In this document: positions 18,300 to 27,399 of the stretch, piece after piece | Numbering within the stretch: position 1 is the stretch's first letter | Layout: each line of letters begins with the position of its first letter | Assembly (NCBI RefSeq): GCF_014534645.1 | Contig: NZ_JACVQF010000190.1 | Coordinates: 1 to 64,000, forward strand | Source: Streptomyces griseicoloratus | GTDB taxonomy: Bacteria > Actinomycetota > Actinomycetes > Streptomycetales > Streptomycetaceae | Length of the DNA stretch: 64,000 nucleotides | Direction of reading: 5' to 3' | Notes under the pieces: model-generated | Database searches by the model: none | Seen by the model: the letters and a program-made list of their open reading frames with translations, nothing else | Told to the model about the DNA's origin: nothing | Translations under genes and position numbers: made by a program

Positions 18300-19163
18300 G
18301 TGACGACTGCCGTGGCCGCCCCGTTCCGTTTCTTCTCCCTCCAGGTCGTACGGACGAGGCGGCTCGGCCCGTCTCTGGCCCGGGTCACCTTCGCCGGGCC
18401 CGACCTGAGCGACTTCCGTTCCGACGGACTCGACCAGTCCCTGTCGCTGTTCCTGCCGCACCCCGGCCAGTCGGAGCCGGCGGTGCCGGTCGACCGGGGC
18501 GAGGAGTGGTGGCGCGCATGGCGGGAACTCCCGGACGACGTGCGGGCGGTGATGCGCTCGTACACGCTGCGGGAGCTGCGGCGGGACGCGCATGGGGACA
18601 CGTCCGAGATCGACATCGACTTCGTCCTGCACGGCGTCGGGCCGGGCGCCGCGGTCCAGGCGGGCCCCGCCTCCCGCTGGGCCGCCGAGGCCGGCGCCGG
18701 TGACCGGGTCCTGGTGCTGGGCCCGGCCGTGGCGGACAACCGGGCGATCCGCTTCCGGCCGCCCGAGGACACGGACCTGGTGGTGATCTGGGGCGACGAG
18801 ACCGCCGTACCGGCCGCCTGCGCCATCGTCGAGTCGCTGCCGGCCGGCACCCGCGCCCGGGTCTGGCTGGAGGTGCCGCACTCCGGGGACGTCCAGGAGC
18901 TGGTGACGGCGGCGGACGCCGAGGTCACCTGGCTGGTCCGGGAGGACGACGGGACGTCCGCCGATCCCGCCCTCACCGCACTGCAGGGCGCCCGGCTGCC
19001 GTCCGCCGAGCACCCGTACGTCTGGATCGCGGGCGAGGCCGGACGCGTCAGGCAGCTGCGCCGGCACTTCGTGGGCGAGCGGGAGATCGACCGCCGCCGT
19101 GTCACCTTCGTCGGTTACTGGCGGCAGGGCCTGACGGAGGAACAGCTGCGCGAGCAGGGTTGA
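18300..19163 (+). CDS. desF: Siderophore-interacting protein (SIP-family ferric reductase)
   Basis: A 287-aa FAD-binding protein of the ViuB/SIP family: FAD-binding barrel with RSYTLRELRRDAHGDTSEIDIDFVLHG, then an NAD(P)H-binding SIP domain with YVWIAGEAGRVRQLRRHFVGE and the characteristic FVGYWRQG C-terminus. It probably releases iron from imported ferrioxamine by reduction. It starts with GTG 18300, 31 bp after desE, and is likely cotranscribed with it. The symbol desF follows my recollection of Streptomyces usage. Confidence 0.88.
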   Translation: MTTAVAAPFRFFSLQVVRTRRLGPSLARVTFAGPDLSDFRSDGLDQSLSLFLPHPGQSEPAVPVDRGEEWWRAWRELPDDVRAVMRSYTLRELRRDAHGDTSEIDIDFVLHGVGPGAAVQAGPASRWAAEAGAGDRVLVLGPAVADNRAIRFRPPEDTDLVVIWGDETAVPAACAIVESLPAGTRARVWLEVPHSGDVQELVTAADAEVTWLVREDDGTSADPALTALQGARLPSAEHPYVWIAGEAGRVRQLRRHFVGEREIDRRRVTFVGYWRQGLTEEQLREQG

Positions 19164-19248
19164 CGCTTCAACAACTCACCCTCTGCGGTGCGTAGTTGAC
19201 GCGTTAGTGACGGTAGTCACGCACGGGCCTGCGTTTCAGCGGAGTTAA

Positions 19249-19267
19249 TTAGGTTAGGCTTACCTAA
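19249..19267. promoter_or_regulatory. Iron box upstream of desABCD
   Basis: TTAGGTTAGGCTTACCTAA differs from the 19-bp iron-box consensus at one base. It is 63 bp upstream of the desA ATG and would repress desferrioxamine biosynthesis when iron is sufficient. Confidence 0.92.
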
Positions 19268-19330
19268 GTCGGAGCTCGGGCTCCGTCCTCTCCCGTCCCT
19301 CTCGGACCGTCCCCACCGGAGGACCCCCAC

Positions 19331-20773
19331 ATGCGCTCGCACCTGCTCAACGACACCACCGCGGAGCAGTACCGCCGCTCCGTGACCCAAGGAGTCGAGC
19401 GGGTGGCCGCCAAACTCGCCACCACAGACCGGCCCTTCACGGGTGTCACCGTCGACGCCCTCTCCCCCCGCATCGACGCGATCGACCTCGACAAGCCGCT
19501 GCACGACACGGCCGCGGTCCTCGACGAACTGGAGGACGTCTACCTCCGGGACGCCGTCTACTTCCACCACCCCCGCTACCTGGCCCACCTCAACTGCCCG
19601 GTCGTGATCCCGGCCGTGCTCGGCGAGGCCGTCCTGTCCGCCGTCAACTCCTCCCTGGACACCTGGGACCAGTCGGCCGGCGGCACCCTCATCGAGCGCA
19701 AACTGATCGACTGGACGACCGCCCGCATCGGCCTCGGCCCCGCCGCCGACGGCGTGTTCACCTCCGGCGGCACCCAGTCCAACCTCCAGGCGCTGCTGCT
19801 GGCCCGCGAGGAGGCCAAGACCGACGGCCTCGGCAAGCTGCGGATCTTCGCCTCCGAGGTCAGCCACTTCAGCGTGCAGAAGTCCGCGAAACTGCTCGGC
19901 CTCGGCCAGGACGCCGTGGTCTCGATCCCCGTCGGCCACGACAAGCGGATGCAGACCGTCGCGCTCGCCCGCGAGCTGGCCCGCTGCGCCGAGGACGGCC
20001 TCGTCCCCATGGCCGTCGTCGCCACCGCCGGCACCACCGACTTCGGCTCCATCGACCCCCTGCCGGAGATCGCGGAGCTGTGCGCCCAGTACGGCGTGTG
20101 GATGCACGTGGACGCCGCCTACGGCTGCGGACTGCTCGCCTCCCTGAAGTACCGGGACCGGCTGGCCGGCATCGAGCTGGCGGACTCGGTCACCGTCGAC
20201 TACCACAAGTCCTTCTTCCAGCCGGTGAGTTCATCGGCCGTGCTGGTCAAGGACGCGGCCACACTGCGCCACGCCACCTACCACGCGGAGTACCTCAACC
20301 CGCGCCGCATGGTGCAGGAACGCATTCCCAACCAGGTGGACAAGTCCCTCCAGACCACCCGCCGCTTCGACGCGCTCAAGCTGTGGATGACGCTGCGCGT
20401 GATGGGCGCCGACGGCATCGGGCAGCTCTTCGACGAGGTGTGCGACCTCGCGGCCGAGGGCTGGGCGCTGCTCGCCGCCGACCCCCGCTTCGACGTCGTC
20501 GTCGAGCCGGCCCTGTCCACCCTGGTCTTCCGCTACGTCCCGGCGTCCGTCACCGACCCCGCCGAGATCGACCGCGCCAACCTGTACGCCCGCAAGGCCC
20601 TGTTCGCCTCCGGCGACGCGGTGGTCGCGGGCACCAAGGTGTCCGGCCGCCACTACCTCAAGTTCACCCTGCTCAACCCCGAGACGACCACGGCCGACAT
20701 CGCCGCCGTCCTCGATCTGATCGCCGGCCACGCCGAGCAGTACCTGGGAGAGTCCCTTGACCGCGCTTCCTGA
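19331..20773 (+). CDS. desA: PLP-dependent lysine decarboxylase of desferrioxamine biosynthesis
   Basis: A 480-aa group II pyridoxal-phosphate decarboxylase producing cadaverine from lysine, the first step of desferrioxamine synthesis. Seen: HVDAAYGCG (the Asp contacting the PLP ring) and [11 protein letters not shown] (the PLP-binding lysine). It is the first gene of an overlapping four-gene operon downstream of an iron box. The last 17 bases overlap the start of desB. Confidence 0.94.
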   Translation: MRSHLLNDTTAEQYRRSVTQGVERVAAKLATTDRPFTGVTVDALSPRIDAIDLDKPLHDTAAVLDELEDVYLRDAVYFHHPRYLAHLNCPVVIPAVLGEAVLSAVNSSLDTWDQSAGGTLIERKLIDWTTARIGLGPAADGVFTSGGTQSNLQALLLAREEAKTDGLGKLRIFASEVSHFSVQKSAKLLGLGQDAVVSIPVGHDKRMQTVALARELARCAEDGLVPMAVVATAGTTDFGSIDPLPEIAELCAQYGVWMHVDAAYGCGLLASLKYRDRLAGIELADSVTVDYHKSFFQPVSSSAVLVKDAATLRHATYHAEYLNPRRMVQERIPNQVDKSLQTTRRFDALKLWMTLRVMGADGIGQLFDEVCDLAAEGWALLAADPRFDVVVEPALSTLVFRYVPASVTDPAEIDRANLYARKALFASGDAVVAGTKVSGRHYLKFTLLNPETTTADIAAVLDLIAGHAEQYLGESLDRAS

Positions 20774-22037
20774 AGCCGCAGCGACCCACGACTTCGTCGG
20801 GATCGGCCTCGGCCCCTTCAACCTGGGCCTCGCCTGCCTCACCGAGCCCATCGACGGGCTGAACGGCGTCTTCCTGGAGTCCAAGCCGGACTTCGAGTGG
20901 CACGCCGGCATGTTCCTGGACGGCGCCCACCTCCAGACCCCGTTCATGTCGGACCTGGTCACCCTCGCCGATCCCACGTCCCCGTACTCCTTTCTCAACT
21001 ACCTGAAGGAGAAGGGGCGGCTGTACTCGTTCTACATCCGCGAGAACTTCTACCCGCTGCGCGTCGAGTACGACGACTACTGCCGCTGGGCCGCGAACAA
21101 GCTCGGCAGCGTCCGCTTCGGCACGACGGTCACGGAAGTGACGTACGACGACGAGTCCGGGCTCTACGCCGTGGCGACCACAGCCGGCGAGACCTACCGC
21201 GCCCGCCGGCTCGTCCTCGGCACCGGCACCCCGCCCCACGTCCCCGACGCCTGCCGGGGCCTGGCCGGGGACTTCATCCACAACTCCCGCTACGTCCAGC
21301 ACAAGGCGGAGCTCCAGAGGAAGAAGTCGATCACCCTGGTCGGCAGCGGCCAGTCCGCGGCCGAGATCTACTACGACCTGCTCAGCGAGATCGACGTCCA
21401 CGGCTACCAGCTGAACTGGGTGACGCGCTCCCCGCGCTTCTTCCCGCTCGAATACACCAAGCTGACCCTGGAGATGACCTCCCCGGAGTACGTGGACTAC
21501 TACCACGCGCTGCCGGAGGCCACCCGCTACCGCCTCACGGCCGAGCAGAAGGGCCTGTTCAAGGGCATCGACGGCGACCTGATCAACGAGATCTTCGACC
21601 TGCTCTACCAGAAGAGACTCGGCGGCCCCGTCCCCACCCGGCTGCTCACCAACTCGGCGCTGACCAGCGCCCGGTACGCCGACGGGACGTACACGCTCGG
21701 CTTCCGCCAGGAGGAGCAGGGCAAGGACTTCGAGCTGGCCTCGGAGGGCCTGATCCTCGCCACCGGCTACAAGTACGCCGAACCGGAGTTCCTGAAGCCG
21801 GTCCGCGACCGCCTGGTCTACGACTCCCACGGAAGCTTCGACGTCGGCCGCAACTACGCCATCGACGTCACCGGCCAAGGCGTCTTCCTCCAGAACGCCG
21901 GCGTCCACACGCACAGCATCACCAGCCCCGACCTGGGTATGGGCGCCTACCGCAACAGCTACATCATCCGGGAGCTGCTCGGCCGCGAGTACTACCCGGT
22001 CGAGAAGACGATCGCGTTCCAGGAGTTCTCCGTATGA
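20757..22037 (+). CDS. desB: Cadaverine N-hydroxylase (FAD monooxygenase)
   Basis: A 426-aa lysine/ornithine N-monooxygenase-family flavoprotein. It has an N-terminal FAD motif ([14 protein letters not shown]), a central NADPH motif ([16 protein letters not shown]) and the C-terminal [14 protein letters not shown] segment. It hydroxylates cadaverine on nitrogen. It uses a TTG start at 20757, supported by GGGAGAG upstream and by overlap with desA. The stop overlaps the start of desC. Confidence 0.93.
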   Translation: MTALPEAAATHDFVGIGLGPFNLGLACLTEPIDGLNGVFLESKPDFEWHAGMFLDGAHLQTPFMSDLVTLADPTSPYSFLNYLKEKGRLYSFYIRENFYPLRVEYDDYCRWAANKLGSVRFGTTVTEVTYDDESGLYAVATTAGETYRARRLVLGTGTPPHVPDACRGLAGDFIHNSRYVQHKAELQRKKSITLVGSGQSAAEIYYDLLSEIDVHGYQLNWVTRSPRFFPLEYTKLTLEMTSPEYVDYYHALPEATRYRLTAEQKGLFKGIDGDLINEIFDLLYQKRLGGPVPTRLLTNSALTSARYADGTYTLGFRQEEQGKDFELASEGLILATGYKYAEPEFLKPVRDRLVYDSHGSFDVGRNYAIDVTGQGVFLQNAGVHTHSITSPDLGMGAYRNSYIIRELLGREYYPVEKTIAFQEFSV

Positions 22038-22564
22038 CCTTCACGTTCCGCCCCCTCGACCCGCTGAAGGACGCCGAGCTCCTGCACACCTGGGTCACCC
22101 ACCCCAAGGCCGCCTTCTGGATGATGCAGGACGCGAAGCTGGAGGACGTCGAGCGCGCGTACATGGAGATAGCCGCCGACGAGCACCACCACGCCCTGCT
22201 CGGCCTGAAGGACGGCGAGCCCGCCTTCCTGATGGAGAAGTACGACCCCGCCCACCGCGAACTGGCCGGCCTGTACGAGGCCCGGCCCGGAGACGTGGGC
22301 ATGCACTTCCTCACGCCGCCCACGGACAGGCCGGTGCACGGCTTCACCAAGTCGGTGATCACCGCCGTCATGACGTACCTCTTCGAGGACCCGGCGACCG
22401 CCCGGGTGGTCGTCGAGCCGGACGTCCGCAACAAGGCCGTGCACGCCCTGAACGAGGCCGTCGGCTTCGTGCCCGAGCGCGAGATCGACAAGCCGGAGAA
22501 GCGGGCACTGCTCAGCTTCTGCACCCGCGAGCAGTTCATGGCCGCGACGGGGGTGTCCGCATGA
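22034..22564 (+). CDS. desC: Acyl-CoA acyltransferase for N-hydroxycadaverine
   Basis: A 176-aa GNAT-fold acyltransferase of the IucB/RhbD siderophore type. It has [17 protein letters not shown] near the N-terminus and [21 protein letters not shown] in the acyl-CoA-binding half. It acylates N-hydroxycadaverine with succinyl-CoA (or acetyl-CoA) to give the hydroxamate monomer. It overlaps both neighbours by 4 bp (ATGA), so translation is coupled. Confidence 0.93.
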   Translation: MTFTFRPLDPLKDAELLHTWVTHPKAAFWMMQDAKLEDVERAYMEIAADEHHHALLGLKDGEPAFLMEKYDPAHRELAGLYEARPGDVGMHFLTPPTDRPVHGFTKSVITAVMTYLFEDPATARVVVEPDVRNKAVHALNEAVGFVPEREIDKPEKRALLSFCTREQFMAATGVSA

Positions 22565-24330
22565 GCCTCGCCGACGCCGTGGCCCACCTGTCCCCCGAGC
22601 GCTGGGAGCAGGCCAACCGGCTGCTGGTCCGCAAGGCGCTCGCCGAGTTCACGCACGAGCGGCTGATCACGCCGGAACGGGACGGCGGCGGGTACGTCGT
22701 CCGCAGCGACGACGGCCAGACCGCCTACCGCTTCACCGCCACCGTCCGCGCCCTGGACCACTGGCAGGTGGACGCCGGCTCGATCACCCGCCACCGCGAC
22801 GGCACCGAACTCCCGCTCGCCGCCCTGGACTTCTTCATCGAGCTGAAGCAGTCGCTGGGCCTGAGCGACGAGATCCTGCCGGTCTACCTGGAGGAGATCT
22901 CCTCCACCCTCTCCGGCACCTGCTACAAGCTCACCAAGCCGCAGGTCACCTCGGCCGAGCTGGCCGCGAGCGGCTTCCAGGCCGTCGAGACCGGCATGAC
23001 CGAGGGCCACCCCTGCTTCGTCGCGAACAACGGGCGGCTCGGCTTCGGCGTCCACGAGTACCTGTCGTACGCCCCCGAGACCGCGAGCCCCGTCCGCCTG
23101 GTGTGGCTGGCCGCGCACCGCTCCCGGGCGGCGTTCACGGCGGGCGCCGGCATCGAGTACGAGTCCTTCGTACGGCAGGAGCTGGGCACGGAGACGGTGG
23201 ACCGCTTCCACGCCGTGCTGCGCGAGAAGGGCCTGGACCCGGCCGACTACCTGCTGATCCCGGTGCACCCCTGGCAGTGGTGGAACAAGCTCACCGTCAC
23301 CTTCGCCGCCGAGGTGGCCCGGGGCCATCTGGTGTGCCTGGGCGAGGGCGACGACGAGTACCTGGCCCAGCAGTCCATCCGGACCTTCTTCAACACCTCC
23401 CACCCCGAGAAGCACTACGTGAAGACGGCCCTGTCCGTCCTCAACATGGGCTTCATGCGCGGGCTGTCGGCCGCCTACATGGAGGCCACCCCGGCGATCA
23501 ACGACTGGCTCGCCCAGCTCATCGACGGCGACCCGGTGCTGAAGGCGACGGGCCTGACGATCATCCGGGAGCGGGCGGCCGTCGGCTACCGGCACCTGGA
23601 GTACGAGCAGGCCACCGACCGCTACTCGCCCTACCGCAAGATGCTGGCGGCCCTGTGGCGGGAGAGCCCCGTCCCCTCCCTCCAGGACGGCGAGTCGCTC
23701 GCCACCATGGCCTCGCTGCTCCACGTGGACCACGAGGGCGCGTCCTTCGCGGGCGCGCTGATCGAGCGCTCGGGGCTCGCGCCGGCCGAGTGGCTGCGGC
23801 ACTACCTGCGCGCGTACTTCACCCCGCTGCTGCACAGCTTCTACGCCTACGACCTGGTCTACATGCCGCACGGCGAGAACGTGATCCTCGTGCTGAAGGA
23901 CGGGGTCGTGCAGCGGGCGATCTACAAGGACATCGCCGAGGAGATCGCGGTGATGGACCCGGACGCGGTGCTGCCGCCGGAGGTCTCCCGCATCGCCGTG
24001 GAGGTCCCCGAGGACAAGAAGCTCCTGTCGATCTTCACGGACGTCTTCGACTGCTTCTTCCGCTTCCTCGCCGCGAACCTCGCCACCGAGGGGATCCTGG
24101 AGGAGGAGACCTTCTGGCGCACGGTCGCGGAGGTCACCCGCGAGTACCAGGAGTCGGTGCCGGAGCTGGCGGACAAGTTCGCCCAGTACGACATGTTCGC
24201 GCCCGAGTTCGCGCTGTCCTGCCTGAACCGGCTCCAGCTGCGCGACAACAGGCAGATGGTGGACCTGGCGGACCCGTCCGGCGCGCTCCAGCTCGTCGGG
24301 AACCTGAACAACCCCATCGCGGGCCTGTAG
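22561..24330 (+). CDS. desD: NRPS-independent siderophore synthetase
   Basis: A 589-aa IucA/IucC-family synthetase that uses ATP to condense and macrocyclise hydroxamate monomers into desferrioxamine. Visible family features: the HPWQWWNKL segment, FFNTSHPEKHYVKTALSVLNMGFMRG with nucleotide- and substrate-contacting residues, and the C-terminal LNRLQLRDNRQM. Length fits the family. It is last in the operon and is followed 16 bp later by a strong terminator. Confidence 0.95.
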   Translation: MSLADAVAHLSPERWEQANRLLVRKALAEFTHERLITPERDGGGYVVRSDDGQTAYRFTATVRALDHWQVDAGSITRHRDGTELPLAALDFFIELKQSLGLSDEILPVYLEEISSTLSGTCYKLTKPQVTSAELAASGFQAVETGMTEGHPCFVANNGRLGFGVHEYLSYAPETASPVRLVWLAAHRSRAAFTAGAGIEYESFVRQELGTETVDRFHAVLREKGLDPADYLLIPVHPWQWWNKLTVTFAAEVARGHLVCLGEGDDEYLAQQSIRTFFNTSHPEKHYVKTALSVLNMGFMRGLSAAYMEATPAINDWLAQLIDGDPVLKATGLTIIRERAAVGYRHLEYEQATDRYSPYRKMLAALWRESPVPSLQDGESLATMASLLHVDHEGASFAGALIERSGLAPAEWLRHYLRAYFTPLLHSFYAYDLVYMPHGENVILVLKDGVVQRAIYKDIAEEIAVMDPDAVLPPEVSRIAVEVPEDKKLLSIFTDVFDCFFRFLAANLATEGILEEETFWRTVAEVTREYQESVPELADKFAQYDMFAPEFALSCLNRLQLRDNRQMVDLADPSGALQLVGNLNNPIAGL

Positions 24331-24346
24331 GCCCCGCCCAAGACGT

Positions 24347-24383
24347 GCGGGCACCCCGGAGTACGGTCCTCCGGGGTGCCCGC
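24347..24383. terminator. Terminator of the des operon
   Basis: A perfect 14-bp stem (24347-24360 with 24370-24383), a 9-nt loop and a downstream CGGTTTT run lie between desD and the convergent hexosaminidase gene. It may serve both strands. Confidence 0.88.
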
Positions 24384-24403
24384 CGGTTTTCTCGCCCTCT
24401 TTT

Positions 24404-26008
24404 CTACCCCTGGGCCGGCCAGGGCACCTGCGGCGACCGGTAGTACCCGGTGCCCAGCGCGTCCCAGCGGGGCGCCTGCGCCGCGAGCCGCACCTTGTAG
24501 CCGTCCCAGTCGTGCGTCGACGCCGGCGACCAGCCCAGCTCGGCCACGCCCGGCAGGCGCGGGAAGGCCATCTGGTCGAGGTGCGCGGACTCCGACAGGG
24601 TCTCCGTCCACAGCGGCGCCTCGACGCCCCGGACCGCCGAGGCGGGCGCGTCCGGCAGATAGGCGCCCGGGTCCCAGTCGTAGGACCGCTGCACCTCCAC
24701 GTACCCCGCCCAGGACAGTCCCAGCGGCGTGTCCTTGGTGTACTTCATGTCGAGGTAGGTCCGGTCGGCCGGGGACAGGATCAGTCCGGTCCCGTTCTGC
24801 GCAGCCTTCGCGACCTGGGCCTTCTCCTCGGCGCTGGTGCGGTCCAGGCCCCAGTACTGGGCGAGCGCCCCCTTGGCGGGGGTGGCGCCGGTGAGCTGGT
24901 GCCAGCCGATGACCGTCTTGCCGTACTTCGCGACGACCGGCTGCACGCGGTCCATGAACTTCACGTAGTCGGCGTGGCTGGTGGAGTGCGCCTCGTCGCC
25001 GCCGATGTGGAAGTAGCGGCCCGGGGTGAGGGCGGCCAGCTCGCGCACGACGTCGTCGACGAAGTCGTAGGTGACCTCCTTGCCCACGCACAGCGAGCTG
25101 AAGCCGACGTCGGTGCCGGTGTAGAGCGGGCGTGCCACGCCGTCGCAGTTCAGCTCTGCGTAGGAGGCGAGGGCCGCGTTGGTGTGGCCCGGCATGTCGA
25201 TCTCGGGGACCACCTCCAGGTGGCGGGAGGCGGCGTAGCGGACGATCTCCTTGTAGTCGGCCTTCGTGTAGAAGCCGCCGGGACCGCCGCCGACCTCGGT
25301 GGAGCCGCCGTAGGTCGCCAGGCGCGGCCAGGAGTCGATGGCGATGCGCCAGCCCTGGTCGTCGCTGAGGTGCAGATGCAGTTTGTTGATCTTGTAGAGG
25401 GCGAGCTGGTCGATGTAGCGCTTGACCTCGCCGACGGAGAAGAAGTGCCGGGAGACGTCCAGCATGGCGCCGCGCCACTCGTAGCGTGGGGTGTCCTCGA
25501 TGGTGCCGCCCGCGACCAGCCACGGGCCGGGCTGGACGGAGTCCTTCTCGACGGCGGCCGGCAGCAGCTGACGCAGGGTCTGGACGCCGTGGAACAGGCC
25601 GGCCGCCTTGCGCGCGGTGATGGTGACGCCGTCGCGTCCGCTGTCGAGGCGGTAGCCCTCGTCGCCGTAGGGGCCCTGGGCGAGGCGCAGCCGGATGCCG
25701 CCGTCGCCGTGGGAGGTGACGGGCAGCCGGTAGCCGGTGGAGGGCCGCAGGATGTCCGCGAGGTACTCGCCGACGCGGCGGCTGCCGCCCGAGTCGTCGA
25801 CCCGGATCCGGGTGCCGGGGGTGAGGCGGTACGGAGAGCCGCCCGGCTCGACCGAGGCGGGTGCCGGTATCACCCGGTCCAGCGGTGTCGGGGCGGTGGT
25901 GCCGTGTGCCGGTGCCGCGCCGGCGGTGAAGGCGCCGGCCGCCGCCACGAGCAGCAGCGAACCGAGCAGGCGGGTCATGCGGGGAGTCGTTCTGCGGTGC
26001 CGTCTCAC
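24404..26008 (-). CDS. hexA: Secreted beta-N-acetylhexosaminidase (GH20)
   Basis: A 534-aa exported glycosidase. It has an N-terminal signal peptide (RRHRRTTPRM, then a hydrophobic core to APAHG), a GH20b domain, and a GH20 barrel with the catalytic pair Asp338-Glu339 in YFHIGGDEAH. Tryptophans and the SDDQGWRIAI strand match the family. It releases GlcNAc from chitobiose by substrate-assisted catalysis. I chose GTG 26008 because AAGGGAG lies upstream and the full signal peptide is retained; ATG 25978 is the alternative. A DasR-like site lies upstream. Confidence 0.93.
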   Translation of the reverse strand: MRRHRRTTPRMTRLLGSLLLVAAAGAFTAGAAPAHGTTAPTPLDRVIPAPASVEPGGSPYRLTPGTRIRVDDSGGSRRVGEYLADILRPSTGYRLPVTSHGDGGIRLRLAQGPYGDEGYRLDSGRDGVTITARKAAGLFHGVQTLRQLLPAAVEKDSVQPGPWLVAGGTIEDTPRYEWRGAMLDVSRHFFSVGEVKRYIDQLALYKINKLHLHLSDDQGWRIAIDSWPRLATYGGSTEVGGGPGGFYTKADYKEIVRYAASRHLEVVPEIDMPGHTNAALASYAELNCDGVARPLYTGTDVGFSSLCVGKEVTYDFVDDVVRELAALTPGRYFHIGGDEAHSTSHADYVKFMDRVQPVVAKYGKTVIGWHQLTGATPAKGALAQYWGLDRTSAEEKAQVAKAAQNGTGLILSPADRTYLDMKYTKDTPLGLSWAGYVEVQRSYDWDPGAYLPDAPASAVRGVEAPLWTETLSESAHLDQMAFPRLPGVAELGWSPASTHDWDGYKVRLAAQAPRWDALGTGYYRSPQVPWPAQG

Positions 26009-26055
26009 ATGCGCTCCCTTCAGCTCAACTCCGGGGCCCCGCACGGGGAGCCCCG

Positions 26056-26071
26056 ACGGGTATAGACCACC
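26056..26071. promoter_or_regulatory. DasR-responsive element (dre)-like site
   Basis: ACGGGTATAGACCACC matches 13 of 16 positions of the DasR consensus as I recall it (ACTGGTCTAGACCACT). It is about 48 bp upstream of the hexosaminidase start, in the shared gap with the divergent gene, and fits control of GlcNAc use by DasR. Confidence 0.7.
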
Positions 26072-26129
26072 CGTGGGCACCACCCTCTCGCAGAACCCGC
26101 TCCCGCAGAAGCGATGGAACAATCCCCTC

Positions 26130-27011
26130 ATGGCGGAAATCATCCAGAAGGACGGCACGTGGACCTTCGACGGCGATGCCCTGCGTCTGACTCCCGGCCG
26201 GGACAAGAGCGTCAGCCTGCTCCGCAGGACCGTGGGTGAACTCACCGTGCCGCTGGGGGCGTTGGCGGGCATATCCTTCGAACAGGGCAAGAAGGCGGGG
26301 CGGCTGCGGCTGCGCCTGCGGGAGGGCGCCGACCCGCTGCTGCAGGCGACCGGCGGACGGCTGGCGGAGCCGCACGACCCGTACCAGCTGATCGTGGAGT
26401 CCGACCGGTACGGGGTCGCCGAGTACTTCGCGGACGAGGTGCGGGGCGCCCTGCTCCTGGACCAGGTGCCGTCCGGCCCGGTGGACGCCTACCTTCTGCC
26501 GGGCCCGTCCGTGCCGCTGTCCGTCTCCGCCGGGGACGGCACCGCGAGCTTCGACGGCGAGCAGGTCCGCCTGGAGTGGAACTGGAAGACGGACGAGGGC
26601 AAGGCCTCCGCCGGCGCCCGCACCCTGGCCCTGGCCGACATCGCGGCCGTCGAGTGGCAGCCGGCGGTCGGCCTGGAGAACGGGCACCTCCGGTTCACCG
26701 TGAGCAAGGCGCCGACCAAGGCGCCGCCGAAGCACGACCCCAACGCCGTGGAGCTGTGGGGCTTCAAGAAGGACCCGCTGATGGCCCTGGTCGCCGCCGC
26801 CGTGCAGGCCCGGCTGCCGCATCCGGCCCGGCGGGCCGCCCTGGAGGAGGCGCGGCCCGCCGACGAGGCGCCCGCCGCCGCGCCCGCCGCCGAGGACGAC
26901 CACGACGCGCTGCTGCGGCGGCTGCGGGAGCTGGGCGAACTGCACCGTTCCGGGGTGCTGACGGACGAGGAGTTCACCCTGGCCAAGCAGGCGGTGCTGA
27001 AGCGAATGTAG
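26130..27011 (+). CDS. DUF4429-type protein with C-terminal SHOCT domain
   Basis: A 293-aa soluble protein with two similar beta-rich halves (about residues 1-105 and 110-215), as in DUF4429 proteins, then an Ala/Pro/Glu linker and a C-terminal SHOCT-like motif (LLRRLRELGELHRSGVLTDEEFTLAKQAVLKRM). SHOCT domains are short oligomerisation modules. Function unknown. The ATG at 26130 lacks a strong ribosome site. It is divergent from hexA. Confidence 0.75.
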   Translation: MAEIIQKDGTWTFDGDALRLTPGRDKSVSLLRRTVGELTVPLGALAGISFEQGKKAGRLRLRLREGADPLLQATGGRLAEPHDPYQLIVESDRYGVAEYFADEVRGALLLDQVPSGPVDAYLLPGPSVPLSVSAGDGTASFDGEQVRLEWNWKTDEGKASAGARTLALADIAAVEWQPAVGLENGHLRFTVSKAPTKAPPKHDPNAVELWGFKKDPLMALVAAAVQARLPHPARRAALEEARPADEAPAAAPAAEDDHDALLRRLRELGELHRSGVLTDEEFTLAKQAVLKRM

Positions 27012-27051
27012 GTCTTCCGGCACACCGCCGGCCCAGACCCCCCACAAGCAG

Positions 27052-27071
27052 CCTGCCCGAAATCGGGCAGG
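27052..27071. terminator. Short hairpin between the SHOCT gene and the small gene upstream of glmS
   Basis: CCTGCCCG-AAAT-CGGGCAGG forms a perfect 8-bp stem with a 4-nt loop, 40 bp after the SHOCT gene. It could be a weak terminator or a leader element of the next operon. Confidence 0.5.
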
Positions 27072-27111
27072 ATTCTTGCGAAACCCTCGCCCTTACCCCA
27101 GGATCTACCGG

Positions 27112-27369
27112 GTGCACGACGAACTTGTTGATCATCTGACGCGGTCCACGCCCCTCAACCGGGGCGAGGCGCTGCGCGTGATCCAGGACGTGCTCGCCTA
27201 CTTCGACGAGACGACCGAGGAGTACGTCCGTCGCCGCCACCGCGAACTGCAGGCGCAGGGCCTGGTGAACGCGACGATCTTCGAGCGGATCGAGGCGGAA
27301 CTGAAGTACCGCGCGGTGGCACCGCCGGAGCTGACGCTCCGCCAGCTGCGCCGCATCGTCTACGGCTGA
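27112..27369 (+). CDS. Small conserved protein upstream of glmS
   Basis: An 85-aa largely helical protein starting HDELVDHLTRSTPLNRGEALRVIQDVLAYFDET and ending LTLRQLRRIVYG; I recognise it only as a conserved hypothetical type. I prefer GTG 27112, which has AGGAT upstream and follows the hairpin; the open frame extends to an ATG at 27076. The gap to glmS is 30 bp, so cotranscription is likely. Function unknown. Confidence 0.75.
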   Translation: MHDELVDHLTRSTPLNRGEALRVIQDVLAYFDETTEEYVRRRHRELQAQGLVNATIFERIEAELKYRAVAPPELTLRQLRRIVYG

Positions 27370-27399
27370 GAAGCCGAAGAACACGAGGAATACGTATAT

